Below are positions 33,243 to 42,762 of a stretch of DNA of 64,000 nt, in pieces. This DNA is from Rhizobium sp. (GTDB taxonomy: Bacteria > Pseudomonadota > Alphaproteobacteria > Rhizobiales > Rhizobiaceae). Within the stretch, counting starts at the first letter, position 1; each line of letters opens with the position of its first letter. The translations under genes were made by a program, and so were the position numbers. The stretch lies in contig JAPZUE010000021.1 in the NCBI GenBank assembly GCA_027533385.1, positions 1-64,000 of the forward strand, in the 5' to 3' direction. The notes under the pieces are model-generated. The model did no database searches. It saw nothing but the letters and a program-made list of their open reading frames with translations, and was not told where the DNA came from.

Positions 33243-35672
33243 ATGGTGGCGCGGGCGCTTCTTTCCGAAATGACCTTTGGCACGGCAGCCAGCCGCGAGC
33301 GCCCGCTCGGGATCCATATCCCCTATGCACGGCATATCGATGATCGCACCATCCGGACCAAGACAGGTCTTCTTCTCACGACGCTCAAGCTCGAGGGCTA
33401 CTGCTTCGAGACAGCGGATATGAGCGAGATCAACGCGCGCATGATGGCGCGCAATGATCTCGTGCGCATGCTCGGGAATTCCCGTTTCGCACTTTACCAG
33501 CACATCATCCGGCGCGAGGTCGAACCCGGCATTCCATCGAGTTTTGACAACGCGTTCTGTGCCGAGCTCGACCGTCGCTACCATCAGGCGCTGGGGAAAC
33601 GCCGGATGTTCGTCAACGACATCTACCTCACGATCCTCCGGAGGCCTCTCCAGGGACAGGCCGGCAATTTCGAGGGGCTGCTCGCAGCCATTCTCGGCAA
33701 GAAGACCGCTGGCGGTCATTCCGCGGATGAAGCGGAAGCTCTCGCTGAACTCAGCGATGTCACAACGGCCATTCGGGAAACCCTCGGTGCCTATGGCGCA
33801 AGAAGCCTTTCGGTCGAACCGCGCGACGGCATCTGGCATTCCGAGCCGCTGGAGTTCCTGCTCCAGCTGGTCAATGGCGGCGTGCCACGTCCGATGCCCC
33901 TGCCGCGCATGCCGCTCGATGAGGCGCTCTCCCAGAAGCGCATTTTCTTCGGTCGTAACGCTATTGAAATCAGGGGTGCGTCTGAGACTGAAACGCGCTT
34001 TGGCGCGATGCTTTCAATCCGGGAATACCCCGCTTTTTCCGGTCCGGGATCGCTCGACCTCCTCCTGAAGGTCCCGCACGAATTCATCCTGACCCAGAGC
34101 TTTGCGATCATCGACCGCCCTGAGGCCGCAAAGCAGATCGACCGCGTCACGCGGCAGGTCGATATGTCGGATGAAGCCGATTCCGTTGTCGCCGACCATC
34201 TCGCGATCGCAAGGGACGAACTTCTCGCGTCAGAAGCGATCTATGGCGAACATCATTTCTCGGTGATGCCCCTCGGACGCAATCTCAACGAAGTGAATGC
34301 CGCGATCACCGCTCTTGGCGCAGCGCTCACCGATCGCTCCGTCATCTGGGTGCGTGAGGACCTCAATTGTGAGCCCGCCTTCTGGGCGCAGCTCCCGGGG
34401 AATTTTGCGTACACCGCCCGCAAAGCCACGCTCTCCTCGAAGAATTTTTCCGGCTTCGCGTCGCTCCACAATTACCCCTCGGGGCAAGCCAGGGGGAACC
34501 ATTGGGGTCCCGCACTCTCGGTCTTCGAGACGAGTTCCCAGACGGCCTATTATTTCAATGCCCATATCCGCGACCTCGGGAACTTCACCGTGGTCGGTCC
34601 CTCAGGTTCGGGCAAGACGGTCTTCCTGTCGTTCCTCTCGGCTCAGGCGCAGCGGATTGTCCCGCGCCCCAAGCTCATCTTCGTCGACAAGGACCGGGGC
34701 GCTGAGATCTTCATCCGCGCCATGGGCGGGCAATATGAAGTGCTCTCGCCCGGAGAACCCACGGGCTTCAATCCGCTTGCGCTGCCGGACAATGGCGAAA
34801 ACCGCGAGTTCCTGTTCCAGCTCTTCGCCTACATGCTGAAACCGGTCGATGATCGGCTGATGTCGGCTTCCGAAGAGCAGGTGATCCGCAATGCGATCGC
34901 CGCAGTGCTCACCGGCCCCGTCGAAGGCAAAACGCTTCCCGCCTTCGCCACGCTTCTGCGCGGCCGCATTCGGGCGGGGGAGGGCGATCTTCTGGGACGC
35001 CTCGAGACCTGGCTCAAGCCGGATCAACGCGGCTGGCTCTTCAACAATGAGACAGACAAGTTCTCCCTCACATCGATGTTCGGGTTCGACATGACCCGTG
35101 TGCTGGATGACCCTGTGATACGCACATCAGCGCTGATGTATATATTTCACCGGACGAACGAGCTCTTGACTGGCGATCCCGTCATGATCTTCCTCGACGA
35201 GGGTTGGCGGCTTCTCGACGATGAGGTCTTCGCTTCCTTCATCAAGGACAAGCTCAAGACGATCCGAAAGCAGAACGGGATCATCGGGTTCGGCACCCAG
35301 TCCGCCGCCGATATCGTCCGCTCGAAATCCGCGAACACACTGATCGAGCAGACCGCAACCAATATCTTCTTCCCCAATCCCAAGGCGGACGATGAGAGCT
35401 ACCGGAAGGCCTTCCGGCTCTCGGCGCGTGAGGTCGAATGGATCCGGACGTCGGTGCCGGAGCAGCGCTCGTTCCTGATCAAGCATGGTCAGGACAGCGT
35501 CATCGCCAAGCTCAACCTCTCCGGCATGAGCGATCTCATCAAGGTTCTCTCGGGCCGGACGGAGACTGTCGCCGAGCTCGAACTCCTGATGGAGGCGGTC
35601 GGAACCGATCCCGCAATCTGGCTTCCGATCTTCATGGGCCGGGCACCCACCCCCGGGAATGTGCCGTCATGA
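33243..35672 (+). CDS. virB4: VirB4 ATPase of the type IV secretion system
   Basis: An 809-residue ATPase. Walker A VVGPSGSGKTVFL lies near residue 455, Walker B PVMIFLDEGWRLLDD near 645, and GFGTQSAAD near 685 is the C-terminal family motif. VirB4 powers pilus assembly and substrate transfer at the inner membrane. The ATG at 33243 follows GAGGCGAGG; a frame opening at 33213 lies inside the virB3 gene. Its stop overlaps the next start by ATGA. Confidence 0.95.
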   Translation: MVARALLSEMTFGTAASRERPLGIHIPYARHIDDRTIRTKTGLLLTTLKLEGYCFETADMSEINARMMARNDLVRMLGNSRFALYQHIIRREVEPGIPSSFDNAFCAELDRRYHQALGKRRMFVNDIYLTILRRPLQGQAGNFEGLLAAILGKKTAGGHSADEAEALAELSDVTTAIRETLGAYGARSLSVEPRDGIWHSEPLEFLLQLVNGGVPRPMPLPRMPLDEALSQKRIFFGRNAIEIRGASETETRFGAMLSIREYPAFSGPGSLDLLLKVPHEFILTQSFAIIDRPEAAKQIDRVTRQVDMSDEADSVVADHLAIARDELLASEAIYGEHHFSVMPLGRNLNEVNAAITALGAALTDRSVIWVREDLNCEPAFWAQLPGNFAYTARKATLSSKNFSGFASLHNYPSGQARGNHWGPALSVFETSSQTAYYFNAHIRDLGNFTVVGPSGSGKTVFLSFLSAQAQRIVPRPKLIFVDKDRGAEIFIRAMGGQYEVLSPGEPTGFNPLALPDNGENREFLFQLFAYMLKPVDDRLMSASEEQVIRNAIAAVLTGPVEGKTLPAFATLLRGRIRAGEGDLLGRLETWLKPDQRGWLFNNETDKFSLTSMFGFDMTRVLDDPVIRTSALMYIFHRTNELLTGDPVMIFLDEGWRLLDDEVFASFIKDKLKTIRKQNGIIGFGTQSAADIVRSKSANTLIEQTATNIFFPNPKADDESYRKAFRLSAREVEWIRTSVPEQRSFLIKHGQDSVIAKLNLSGMSDLIKVLSGRTETVAELELLMEAVGTDPAIWLPIFMGRAPTPGNVPS

Positions 35673-36580
35673 CCCGGCTCCTTCTGATCCTGACCTTGGC
35701 GCTCTTTCTCGGAAGCCATGCGCTTGCGGCCGTTCCCACCCACGATGCCGCGATCCTCGAGAGACGAGCACAGCAAAGCGGGCACAAGGCCGAGCTCAAA
35801 ACGATCCTCCTCGACCACAAGAAAAAGCGCGAGGGGATCAACTGCGCCGTGACCAAAGGTGGTCGCGGCAATGTCCAGAATCCTGAGAGCCCTGCTAATC
35901 CTGCCACGGGGTCAAATGCTGTTCAGCGTTATGCACCCGGCGCCCCCACAGCACCGCTGCCCGGCGCAACAGGCGGTACGCTCAGCGAACAGCAACTGGG
36001 ATCGGAAACCGGCAAGGTCATCTCCGGGGTCGAAGCCACGCAAGGCACGGTGCAGGCCACAACGGAGGCCTATCGTGCTCGCTCCGGCGAGGTCGGGTCC
36101 GCGAAGACGGTCATGGAAGCCTTCGACCAGAACAGTTCCATCCGCATTCAGAACGGGATGAGCTGGAACCAGACCATCGCGACGGCGAACCTCCTGGTGC
36201 AGGCGCTCAATGCCCTCAACCTCGCGAACCAGAGTGATGCAAGCCAGGGCGCGAGGGTGCTTGTTGGTCCGAGACCTCCGCTCCTCCCCGGACGGACCTG
36301 CCCGACGGGGATGACCGGCACCGGAACAGCAGCGGATCCCTGCCGCCCCTCGCAATGCTCGACCACGCCATCCGGCACCCCCGCTGACCCCGGCTGCATC
36401 GTCAGGCGCTATGTCGATAGCGATGGCAATGTCCGGACCTATCTCGAGATCGCCTCCCGACGCGTGCCCGACACCCCGGTGGCTGCACCCAACGCCCGGG
36501 CCAATACGCCGGCCATCACCGAAGCCGACCTCCTCGAAGCCATTGCCGCCAGCCGTGCGCGCGCTGCCGGTCAGAACTGA
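35669..36580 (+). CDS. Exported T4SS-associated protein of unknown type
   Basis: A 303-residue exported protein between virB4 and the VirB5-like gene. The signal peptide is LLLILTLALFLGSHALA. The middle (residues 95-175) is a Gln/Thr-rich coiled-coil-like region (EATQGTVQATTEAYRARSGE), and the C-terminal part is Cys/Pro-rich (CRPSQCSTTPSGTPADPGC) with VRRYVDSDGNVRTYLE. I do not recognise the family. The position fits a pilus-tip or stalk component, as VirB5 paralogues often are, but this is an inference. It overlaps virB4 by four bases. Confidence 0.55.
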   Translation: MTRLLLILTLALFLGSHALAAVPTHDAAILERRAQQSGHKAELKTILLDHKKKREGINCAVTKGGRGNVQNPESPANPATGSNAVQRYAPGAPTAPLPGATGGTLSEQQLGSETGKVISGVEATQGTVQATTEAYRARSGEVGSAKTVMEAFDQNSSIRIQNGMSWNQTIATANLLVQALNALNLANQSDASQGARVLVGPRPPLLPGRTCPTGMTGTGTAADPCRPSQCSTTPSGTPADPGCIVRRYVDSDGNVRTYLEIASRRVPDTPVAAPNARANTPAITEADLLEAIAASRARAAGQN

Positions 36581-36590
36581 AGGAAATCCC

Positions 36591-37346
36591 ATGCGTCATT
36601 CGAGCATTTCCATGTGCCTTGCTGGCCTCCTCCATTGCCTCGGTTGCGAAACCGCCCTGGCTCAGGTGCCGGTCAATGACGCCGCCAATCTCGCCAAAGC
36701 GCAGGAGATCGCCTCCTCCACACGGCAGATCCTCGAGACCGATCGCGAGATCCTGACGAACACCCAGCGGACCTTGCAGGCGATTACCGGGGATCGTTCT
36801 TCGGTTGCTCAAGGATCACTCGCCCAGATGGCGCTTGGGGGCGGCTTCACGATGGCCAGCGCGCCCTCCCTCGGGTCTGTGATCTCCGGTGGCACCCTTG
36901 CATTCGGCGGCATGGGTTCGGATGCGCAAGGCATTGTCTCGAACCTCATCAACGGGCTTCAGCTCGTTCGCTCGATCACGGGTCTCATCAATGGTTCGTC
37001 GCGCCCGACGGATCAGGCCTACCAGAACTCGGTCAATGTCGCGGCGACCATCACCGGTCTCGTCTCGGCAACGCAAGGGGCGGTTCAGCAGAGAAGCTCG
37101 GCCTTTATGCAGGGCGGCAACCAGATCGGCTCGGCTCCGGATCTCAAGGGTTCGATCGACCAGAATACCCAAGTGCAGATCCAGACCGGGCAGACCGTCA
37201 ACGAGCTGACCGGCGTCGTGAACACGGCGGTCACCGCAACAAATCAGGCCAATCTCGACCGTCTCGCAGCGGCTTCTGCCGCCGCCAACGCCATGACCTA
37301 TCGCCCGTTCAATGCGACCAACACCCCGGATGGGGCCGCACGATGA
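36591..37346 (+). CDS. virB5: VirB5-like T4SS protein
   Basis: A 251-residue exported protein. After a signal peptide (SMCLAGLLHCLGCETALAQ) comes VNDAANLAKAQEIASSTRQI with a helical region, the opening typical of VirB5/TrbJ-like proteins. The later repeats (GSSRPTDQAYQNS, TQVQIQTGQTVNELTG, NLDRLAAASAAANAM) are helical and Gln/Asn-rich. VirB5 proteins decorate the pilus tip and help contact recipients. The start ATG at 36591 follows AGGAAATCCC. It overlaps the small lipoprotein gene by ATGA. Confidence 0.65.
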   Translation: MRHSSISMCLAGLLHCLGCETALAQVPVNDAANLAKAQEIASSTRQILETDREILTNTQRTLQAITGDRSSVAQGSLAQMALGGGFTMASAPSLGSVISGGTLAFGGMGSDAQGIVSNLINGLQLVRSITGLINGSSRPTDQAYQNSVNVAATITGLVSATQGAVQQRSSAFMQGGNQIGSAPDLKGSIDQNTQVQIQTGQTVNELTGVVNTAVTATNQANLDRLAAASAAANAMTYRPFNATNTPDGAAR

Positions 37347-37534
37347 TCGGAAGGCTGGCCCTGGCGATCGGTGTTGTGGTGTTTCTCGGGGCTTGTGGAC
37401 ACAGGCCCCTCAAGGCGCCCTGCGAACCGGGGGATGCCCAACCTCTCTCGGTCCTGATCGTCTCGATACTGCCAGAGACGCTCGGAGCGCTGATCCCGCA
37501 CGGAACTGAATGCGGTCCGTTGCGCCCGCTCTGA
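37343..37534 (+). CDS. virB7: VirB7-like lipoprotein
   Basis: A 63-residue lipoprotein. The lipobox LGAC (residues 15-18) follows a short hydrophobic signal, and two further Cys (C27 and C57) could pair with VirB9. VirB7 tethers the VirB9/VirB10 core to the outer membrane. It lies between the VirB5-like gene (four-base overlap) and virB6, as expected. Confidence 0.65.
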   Translation: MIGRLALAIGVVVFLGACGHRPLKAPCEPGDAQPLSVLIVSILPETLGALIPHGTECGPLRPL

Positions 37535-37562
37535 TTGGTCCTGTCGCCAGAAAGCTCGCCCA

Positions 37563-38645
37563 ATGTCGCTTGTTACCGATCTCCTCAGCAACGTGGACCG
37601 TGCAGGGAACACCTATGTCGCCAATGCCTATGGCGCGCTGGCGCAATCCCTGACCGAAGGCGGACCGGTCTCGGTCGGCAGCCTCATGCTCACGCTCTAT
37701 GTCATCTTCTGGGGGATCGGCATCTGGCAGGGAACAGCGAGCGGGGGGCCAAGCGACCACGCCTTCCGGCTCTTTCGGGCGTTCCTGATCTACGCTCTCG
37801 CTACGGAATGGGGCAGTTTCCAGAGCCTCGTCTACACCGCGATGAATGATGGGCCCGCCGCGATCGGCAACTCGCTCCTCAACACCGTCGGGTCCATGAA
37901 CAATACGGGGCTCTCGATCAACCTGACCTCGGTCAACGCGGTCCAGACCGCCCTTCAGAACCTCTGGGACACCACGGGAAATGCGGTTGCGGCATTCGTG
38001 AAGAATGCGGGCATCACCAATCCCGGTCCCTACGTGATCGCAGCCATTCTCCTCATCGCCATGGCTATCCTGATCGGATTCGGGCTTTTCCTGATCATCC
38101 TCTCGAAGGTCTTCATGTGGCTGCTCCTGGGTCTCGCGCCGATTTTCATCGTGCTGCTGCTCTTCGGGGTGACCTCCCGCTTCTTCTCGGGCTGGCTCGC
38201 GACACTCGTGCAGTATTTTATTGTGCAGGTCATAGTCTATGCCTTCATCGCTTTCTATGTCGGCCTGACCCATCAGTTTTTCGATCGTCTCAACACGGCG
38301 AATAACAGCTACACAACGACGTTTGCGGATATTGCCCCGATCATCCTCGTCGCAATCATCGGCGTTCTGCTTCTCCATCAGCTCAACGCGGTCGCAGCCT
38401 CGATCGCGGGCGGGATCCCCATGGGCTACACCCGCCTCGGGCGCTTCTTTAACGCCGCAGGCAATGCCCGTATCCCGGGCACTCCAACGCTCTCGGCCAA
38501 TGAGCGGATCGCCGCGCGGCGTATGGCGCGGATGCAGAAAGCCGTCGCGGGCTATCGCGATACAGGAACGCAAGCTTCCTCAGGGCGGACGCGTGAAACC
38601 CCGGATCAGAACCGCCTCGCAAACCAGCTGAGGCAGCCGATCTGA
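37563..38645 (+). CDS. virB6: VirB6 polytopic membrane protein (TrbL/VirB6)
   Basis: A 360-residue polytopic protein. About seven hydrophobic segments are seen, including LMLTLYVIFWGIGIWQ, YVIAAILLIAMAILIGFGLF, MWLLLGLAPIFIVLLLFG and QVIVYAFIAFYVGL. The central loop (60-130) is periplasmic-like. VirB6 forms part of the inner-membrane channel. No clear ribosome site is seen before ATG 37563, so the start is taken from the family length. A 58-base gap separates it from virB8. Confidence 0.88.
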   Translation: MSLVTDLLSNVDRAGNTYVANAYGALAQSLTEGGPVSVGSLMLTLYVIFWGIGIWQGTASGGPSDHAFRLFRAFLIYALATEWGSFQSLVYTAMNDGPAAIGNSLLNTVGSMNNTGLSINLTSVNAVQTALQNLWDTTGNAVAAFVKNAGITNPGPYVIAAILLIAMAILIGFGLFLIILSKVFMWLLLGLAPIFIVLLLFGVTSRFFSGWLATLVQYFIVQVIVYAFIAFYVGLTHQFFDRLNTANNSYTTTFADIAPIILVAIIGVLLLHQLNAVAASIAGGIPMGYTRLGRFFNAAGNARIPGTPTLSANERIAARRMARMQKAVAGYRDTGTQASSGRTRETPDQNRLANQLRQPI

Positions 38646-38703
38646 TTGCGCGGATCATCAGCGCCAGTGCCCTTCCGCGAAAGAATTTCCGAGAGATTTT
38701 GAC

Positions 38704-39474
38704 ATGACCAGCACGGACGCGGCCCAGGCGCCGCCAGCACAAAGCAACGAGTCGCCGCCAGCACAGCGACACGGTTCGCCGCCCCGGTCAGCGTCCCGCT
38801 ACTATGATGAGGCACGGACCTGGGAACATGATATCTCCAGGCGCAACCGGAATAGCCGGGCCATCGCCTGGATCATCGCGAGCGCCATGACGATACTCGC
38901 GGCCCTGGCGCTTCTCGCGCTCGTCCTGCTCGTGCCGCTCAAATCCTATGAGCCCTATATGGTGGTCGTCGACAAGGCGACGGGCTTCGTCGAGGTCAAA
39001 CGCCCGATGGCCGAGGGCGTTCTCAATCAGGATGAAGCGGTCACGACCTTCAATGTCGTCCGGTACATCCGGATGCGCGAGACCTATGACCCCAAGGCGC
39101 TGAAGGAGAATTTCGAGATCGCGCAGCTCCTCGCGACCGGCGATGCTGCACGCGAATTGACGGAGATCTATTCGCCGGCAAACCCGAACAACCCGATCAA
39201 GGTCCTCGGTCTCAATACGGTCGTCGCAGTGACCATCAAATCCGTGACCTTCCCCAATAGCCGCACGGCCCTCGTGCGTTTCTCCACGGAAGAGAAAAGT
39301 CAGACCAACATCGTGACTCGCCATTGGGTCTCGCTCGTCCGCTTCCGCTACACCTCGACGCCGATCCGCAACGAATACCGCTTCGAGAACCCTCTGGGGT
39401 TTCAGGTGACGGAATATCGCCGCGATCAGGAAACCGTGCCCTCGCCGGGAACCGTTCCGGGGGCCAAACCATGA
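38704..39474 (+). CDS. virB8: VirB8 inner-membrane scaffold
   Basis: A 256-residue protein. A short cytosolic part is followed by one transmembrane helix at about 55-80 (IAWIIASAMTILAALALLALV). The periplasmic domain follows: YVVVDKATGFVEV, a conserved YIRMRETYDPKALKENFE and SVTFPNSRTALVRFSTEE. VirB8 nucleates assembly of the system. It overlaps virB9 by four bases. Confidence 0.93.
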   Translation: MTSTDAAQAPPAQSNESPPAQRHGSPPRSASRYYDEARTWEHDISRRNRNSRAIAWIIASAMTILAALALLALVLLVPLKSYEPYMVVVDKATGFVEVKRPMAEGVLNQDEAVTTFNVVRYIRMRETYDPKALKENFEIAQLLATGDAARELTEIYSPANPNNPIKVLGLNTVVAVTIKSVTFPNSRTALVRFSTEEKSQTNIVTRHWVSLVRFRYTSTPIRNEYRFENPLGFQVTEYRRDQETVPSPGTVPGAKP

Positions 39475-40295
39475 CGCATCTGATGATGAGCCGCTTTGTG
39501 TTGGCCTGCGCCCTGATCTTTGCAGCGCCAGCTCTCTGCCAGGCCGAATCCTCACCGCGCGCCGGACAGCTCGATCCGCGCGTTCGCGATGTCGTCTACC
39601 ACAAGGACAATGTGGTCGGCGTCGATGCGAGCTACGGCGTCTCGACGATGATCATTCTCGGCGAGGACGAGAAAATCGAGACGCTTGCATTGGGCGATTC
39701 CATTGCTTGGAAGGTCGAGCCCAATCGGCGCGGGAACATCATCTTCATCAAGCCGGTCGACAAGGACGCGCATTCGAACCTGAATGTCGTCACGAACAAG
39801 CGGCTCTATTCTTTCATCCTGCGCTCGGCCTTCCGTGATCCGAAACGCCAGATCTTCAAGATCCGCTTTCGCTATCCTGAGGATGATCTCGATCAGCGTC
39901 TCCTCGCTAGGGCGAAAGAGCGGGCAGCGATGCCGAATATGCGCGAATTCAACCGGGCCAATGGCAATACCGAGTATGGCTTCAAGGGCTCGACCCGCAT
40001 CAAACCGGTTCTCGCCTTCGATGATGGCGTGAAGACCTGGATCGAATTCCGCCCCGAGACCGAAACGCCGGCGATCTTCCTCGTCGACAAGGATCGAAAC
40101 GAAAGCCTCGTCAATTTCCGTCGCGAAGGGAATTTCCTCGTCATCGACAAGGTCAATTTCCAATGGACCCTAAGGCATGGGGACGAGGTTACCTGCCTCT
40201 TCAATCTCCGTCTCGATCCGGACAATCAGCCCGTTGCGTCTCCCGCCCTTCAGCGCATCGGCTTTGATGCCAAGGCAAATCCGGAGGCGCGCTGA
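39471..40295 (+). CDS. virB9: VirB9 core-complex protein
   Basis: A 274-residue exported protein with a signal peptide (SRFVLACALIFAAPALCQA). The N-terminal domain has SPRAGQLDPRVRDVVYHKDN, and the C-terminal domain has IKPVLAFDDGVKTWIEF and NFLVIDKVNFQWTLRHGD, both family marks. VirB9 forms the outer ring of the channel with VirB7 and VirB10. It overlaps virB10 by one base (TGATG). Confidence 0.93.
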   Translation: MTHLMMSRFVLACALIFAAPALCQAESSPRAGQLDPRVRDVVYHKDNVVGVDASYGVSTMIILGEDEKIETLALGDSIAWKVEPNRRGNIIFIKPVDKDAHSNLNVVTNKRLYSFILRSAFRDPKRQIFKIRFRYPEDDLDQRLLARAKERAAMPNMREFNRANGNTEYGFKGSTRIKPVLAFDDGVKTWIEFRPETETPAIFLVDKDRNESLVNFRREGNFLVIDKVNFQWTLRHGDEVTCLFNLRLDPDNQPVASPALQRIGFDAKANPEAR

Positions 40296-41665
40296 TGCCG
40301 AGCCCTCAGGATTATCGCAATCTCGAACTTGAACATACCGCAGCGACATCCGTCGCACGCGGCACCACAACCTTTGGCGCGTTTCTCAAGGTCGGCGTGC
40401 CACTTGGTGCGGTGGGTCTTGCTGCCTTCATGATCTACCAGAGCCTTTACGGAGCGAAGGGCCCGACGACGAACCCGGATCGAGAGGAGTTCCGAACAAC
40501 GCAATACCCGGGACCCCATCTCGAAGCGCCTCGGGCGCAAGTCGATACCGGACGCTTCACCGTGCCGCCTCCGGAACCGGCTCCACCCCCACCGCCGCCG
40601 CCCCCGATCGCTCCGCCGGTTGCAACCCTGTCGCCTCCCTTCGCGCCACCCGATGATGGGGAGGCGCGGCGTTTGGCGGAACTCGAGCGCCAGCGCCGCG
40701 AGGAAGAAGAGCGCCGGAAATGGGAACGCCTGCGCGCGCCTCAGGTCGTCGCGGATAATGCAGATGCCTCCATGCCCGGCAGGGCAGGGGGTGACAATGC
40801 GAACGCACCCCGTGGGCCGGCCGAGCGCGAAGAGGATCCCAATCGCCGGTTCCTGGCGAGTGCGGGAAGTGCTGGGGTTGAGGTCTCGACGGCCAGCAAG
40901 AACAACCGCATCGATGCCCTGATCGCGCAGGGCACCTTTATCCCCGGCATTCTCGAGACGGCGATCCAGTCGGATCTGCCGGGCATGGTCCGCGCCGCGA
41001 CAACCGAGAATGTCTGGTCGTTCGACGGTCGGCGCGTGCTGATCCCCGCCGGTTCGCGTCTCATCGGCGAATACAAATCCGGCATCGCGCAGGGGCAGAC
41101 GAGGGTCTTTATTGTCTGGACCCGGCTCCTTCGAAGTGACGGCGTGTCGGTCCAATTGGCCTCGATCGGAACCGACAGTCTAGGGCGCGCTGGCAGCTCC
41201 GGTTATGTCGATAATCATTATCTCGAGCGTTATGGCTCGGCGGTGCTCTTAAGCCTCGTGGGCGGCGTCTCCCAGTTCATTGCCGGCCTCGGTCAATCGA
41301 GCCAAAGCCAGCAGGGCCGTACGATCACGGTGACCGATCCTGTTACGGGTCAGACCTCGACGACGACCATTCAGCCCGATGGGCTGCTCGGGAATGCCCG
41401 GCAGATCGGCGCGCAGCAGGTCTCGCAAACCCTGACCAACCTGGCGAATGAGGCCCTGAAGAACTCCATCAATATTCCGCCGACGATCCATATCAACCAG
41501 GGCACACCGATCACCGTCTTTGTCCGGCGCGATCTCGATTTTTCGCTGTTCTATCCGGACCCGATCCGCGAAGCGCTTTCCGAAATCAAAGCGGAGATGA
41601 AGCGCGGGCCTATCCCCGCTGCACCAGCGCCACCGTCAATTTCGAGCGGCCGGATCGTCAAATGA
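40295..41665 (+). CDS. virB10: VirB10 core-complex protein
   Basis: A 456-residue protein. It has an N-terminal transmembrane helix (VPLGAVGLAAFMIYQ, about 45-60), a proline-rich periplasmic stalk (PPEPAPPPPPPPPIAPP, near 90-105), an Arg/Glu-rich coiled region and a C-terminal TrbI domain (FIPGILETAIQSDLPGMV and GSRLIGEYKSGIAQGQTRVF). VirB10 spans both membranes and senses ATP use. It overlaps virB11 by ATGA. Confidence 0.95.
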   Translation: MPSPQDYRNLELEHTAATSVARGTTTFGAFLKVGVPLGAVGLAAFMIYQSLYGAKGPTTNPDREEFRTTQYPGPHLEAPRAQVDTGRFTVPPPEPAPPPPPPPPIAPPVATLSPPFAPPDDGEARRLAELERQRREEEERRKWERLRAPQVVADNADASMPGRAGGDNANAPRGPAEREEDPNRRFLASAGSAGVEVSTASKNNRIDALIAQGTFIPGILETAIQSDLPGMVRAATTENVWSFDGRRVLIPAGSRLIGEYKSGIAQGQTRVFIVWTRLLRSDGVSVQLASIGTDSLGRAGSSGYVDNHYLERYGSAVLLSLVGGVSQFIAGLGQSSQSQQGRTITVTDPVTGQTSTTTIQPDGLLGNARQIGAQQVSQTLTNLANEALKNSINIPPTIHINQGTPITVFVRRDLDFSLFYPDPIREALSEIKAEMKRGPIPAAPAPPSISSGRIVK

Positions 41666-42756
41666 GCTTTCGCGCGCTCGCCAAAGCCGGGGGATCCCAC
41701 GAGACGGTTTTTATCGAGACTGCCTTGCAACCACTCCGGCCCTGGCTCGACAATCCCGATTTGGTCGAGATCTGCGCCAATCGCCCGGGTGAAATCTGGG
41801 TCGAGGTCATCGGCGCGCCCGCGATGGTCCGGCACGAGCTGCCCGCCCTGACAGTCGGAGCCCTCCGCCATATCGCTGAGCGCGTTGCCGGTCATACCGG
41901 GCAATCAATCAACGAAGAGCATCCGCTCCTCTCGGCCGCCCTTCCATCAGGAGAGCGGTTTCAGGGGGTGCTGCCGCCGGCGACAACCGAGGGCGGTGCA
42001 TTCGCCATCCGAAAACAGGTCATCAAGGAAATGCGCCTTGAGGATTACCGGCGCATGGGTTCCTTTGACCGCGTCAGGCCAAGCGGGGCAGGGGAACTCA
42101 CCGATCTCGACCGCGAGCTCTGCGAACTTCTCGAGGCGAACGAGATCGAAGCCTTCATCCGGCTCGCAGCGCAAAGCCGGATCTCGATGCTCGTCTCGGG
42201 CGGCACCTCCTCGGGCAAGACGACTTTCCTGAATGCGGTGCTGAAGGAGGTTCCCGTCGAGGAGCGTATCCTCTCGATCGAGGATACGCGGGAGCTGAAA
42301 CCTCATCAGCCGAACTACCTCCCGCTTGTCGCTTCCAAGGGTGATCAGGGTCAGGCCCGTGTCACTGTCGATAGCCTCCTTCAGGCTTCGCTCCGGCTCA
42401 GGCCTGATCGCATCTTCCTCGGCGAGATCCGGGGTGCCGAGGCCTATTCCTTCCTCCGCGCGATCAACACGGGGCACCCGGGATCGATCACCACGGTTCA
42501 CGCCGATAGCCCCGCCGGGGCTTTCGAGCAGCTCGCCTTGATGGTCATGCAATCCGGCCTTGGCCTACGGAAGGATGAAATCATCGCCTATATCTGCGCT
42601 GTCCTCCCCATCGTGATCCAGCAGAAGAAGATCGGCGGATGGCGCGGCACGGCCGAAATCTATTTTTCGAAGATGGCGCAGTGGCGTGCCGAAAAGGGGA
42701 GGGGAGCAAAGGCAGGGGGTTCAGCTAGCGCCAACCCGCGATCTCCGCGAGCCTGA
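41662..42756 (+). CDS. virB11: VirB11 secretion ATPase
   Basis: A 364-residue hexameric ATPase. Walker A is SGGTSSGKTTF (near 180), the Asp box VEERILSIEDTRELK and Walker B LRLRPDRIFLGEIRG follow, and the His box GHPGSITTVHADS ends the core. It drives pilus biogenesis and substrate passage together with VirB4 and VirD4. It lies six bases upstream of virD4. Confidence 0.95.
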   Translation: MSFRALAKAGGSHETVFIETALQPLRPWLDNPDLVEICANRPGEIWVEVIGAPAMVRHELPALTVGALRHIAERVAGHTGQSINEEHPLLSAALPSGERFQGVLPPATTEGGAFAIRKQVIKEMRLEDYRRMGSFDRVRPSGAGELTDLDRELCELLEANEIEAFIRLAAQSRISMLVSGGTSSGKTTFLNAVLKEVPVEERILSIEDTRELKPHQPNYLPLVASKGDQGQARVTVDSLLQASLRLRPDRIFLGEIRGAEAYSFLRAINTGHPGSITTVHADSPAGAFEQLALMVMQSGLGLRKDEIIAYICAVLPIVIQQKKIGGWRGTAEIYFSKMAQWRAEKGRGAKAGGSASANPRSPRA

Positions 42757-42762
42757 TCGATC

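Noticed and set aside
37410..38573. 387-codon minus-strand frame
   Set aside because: Antisense to virB6, rich in charged residues without a motif.
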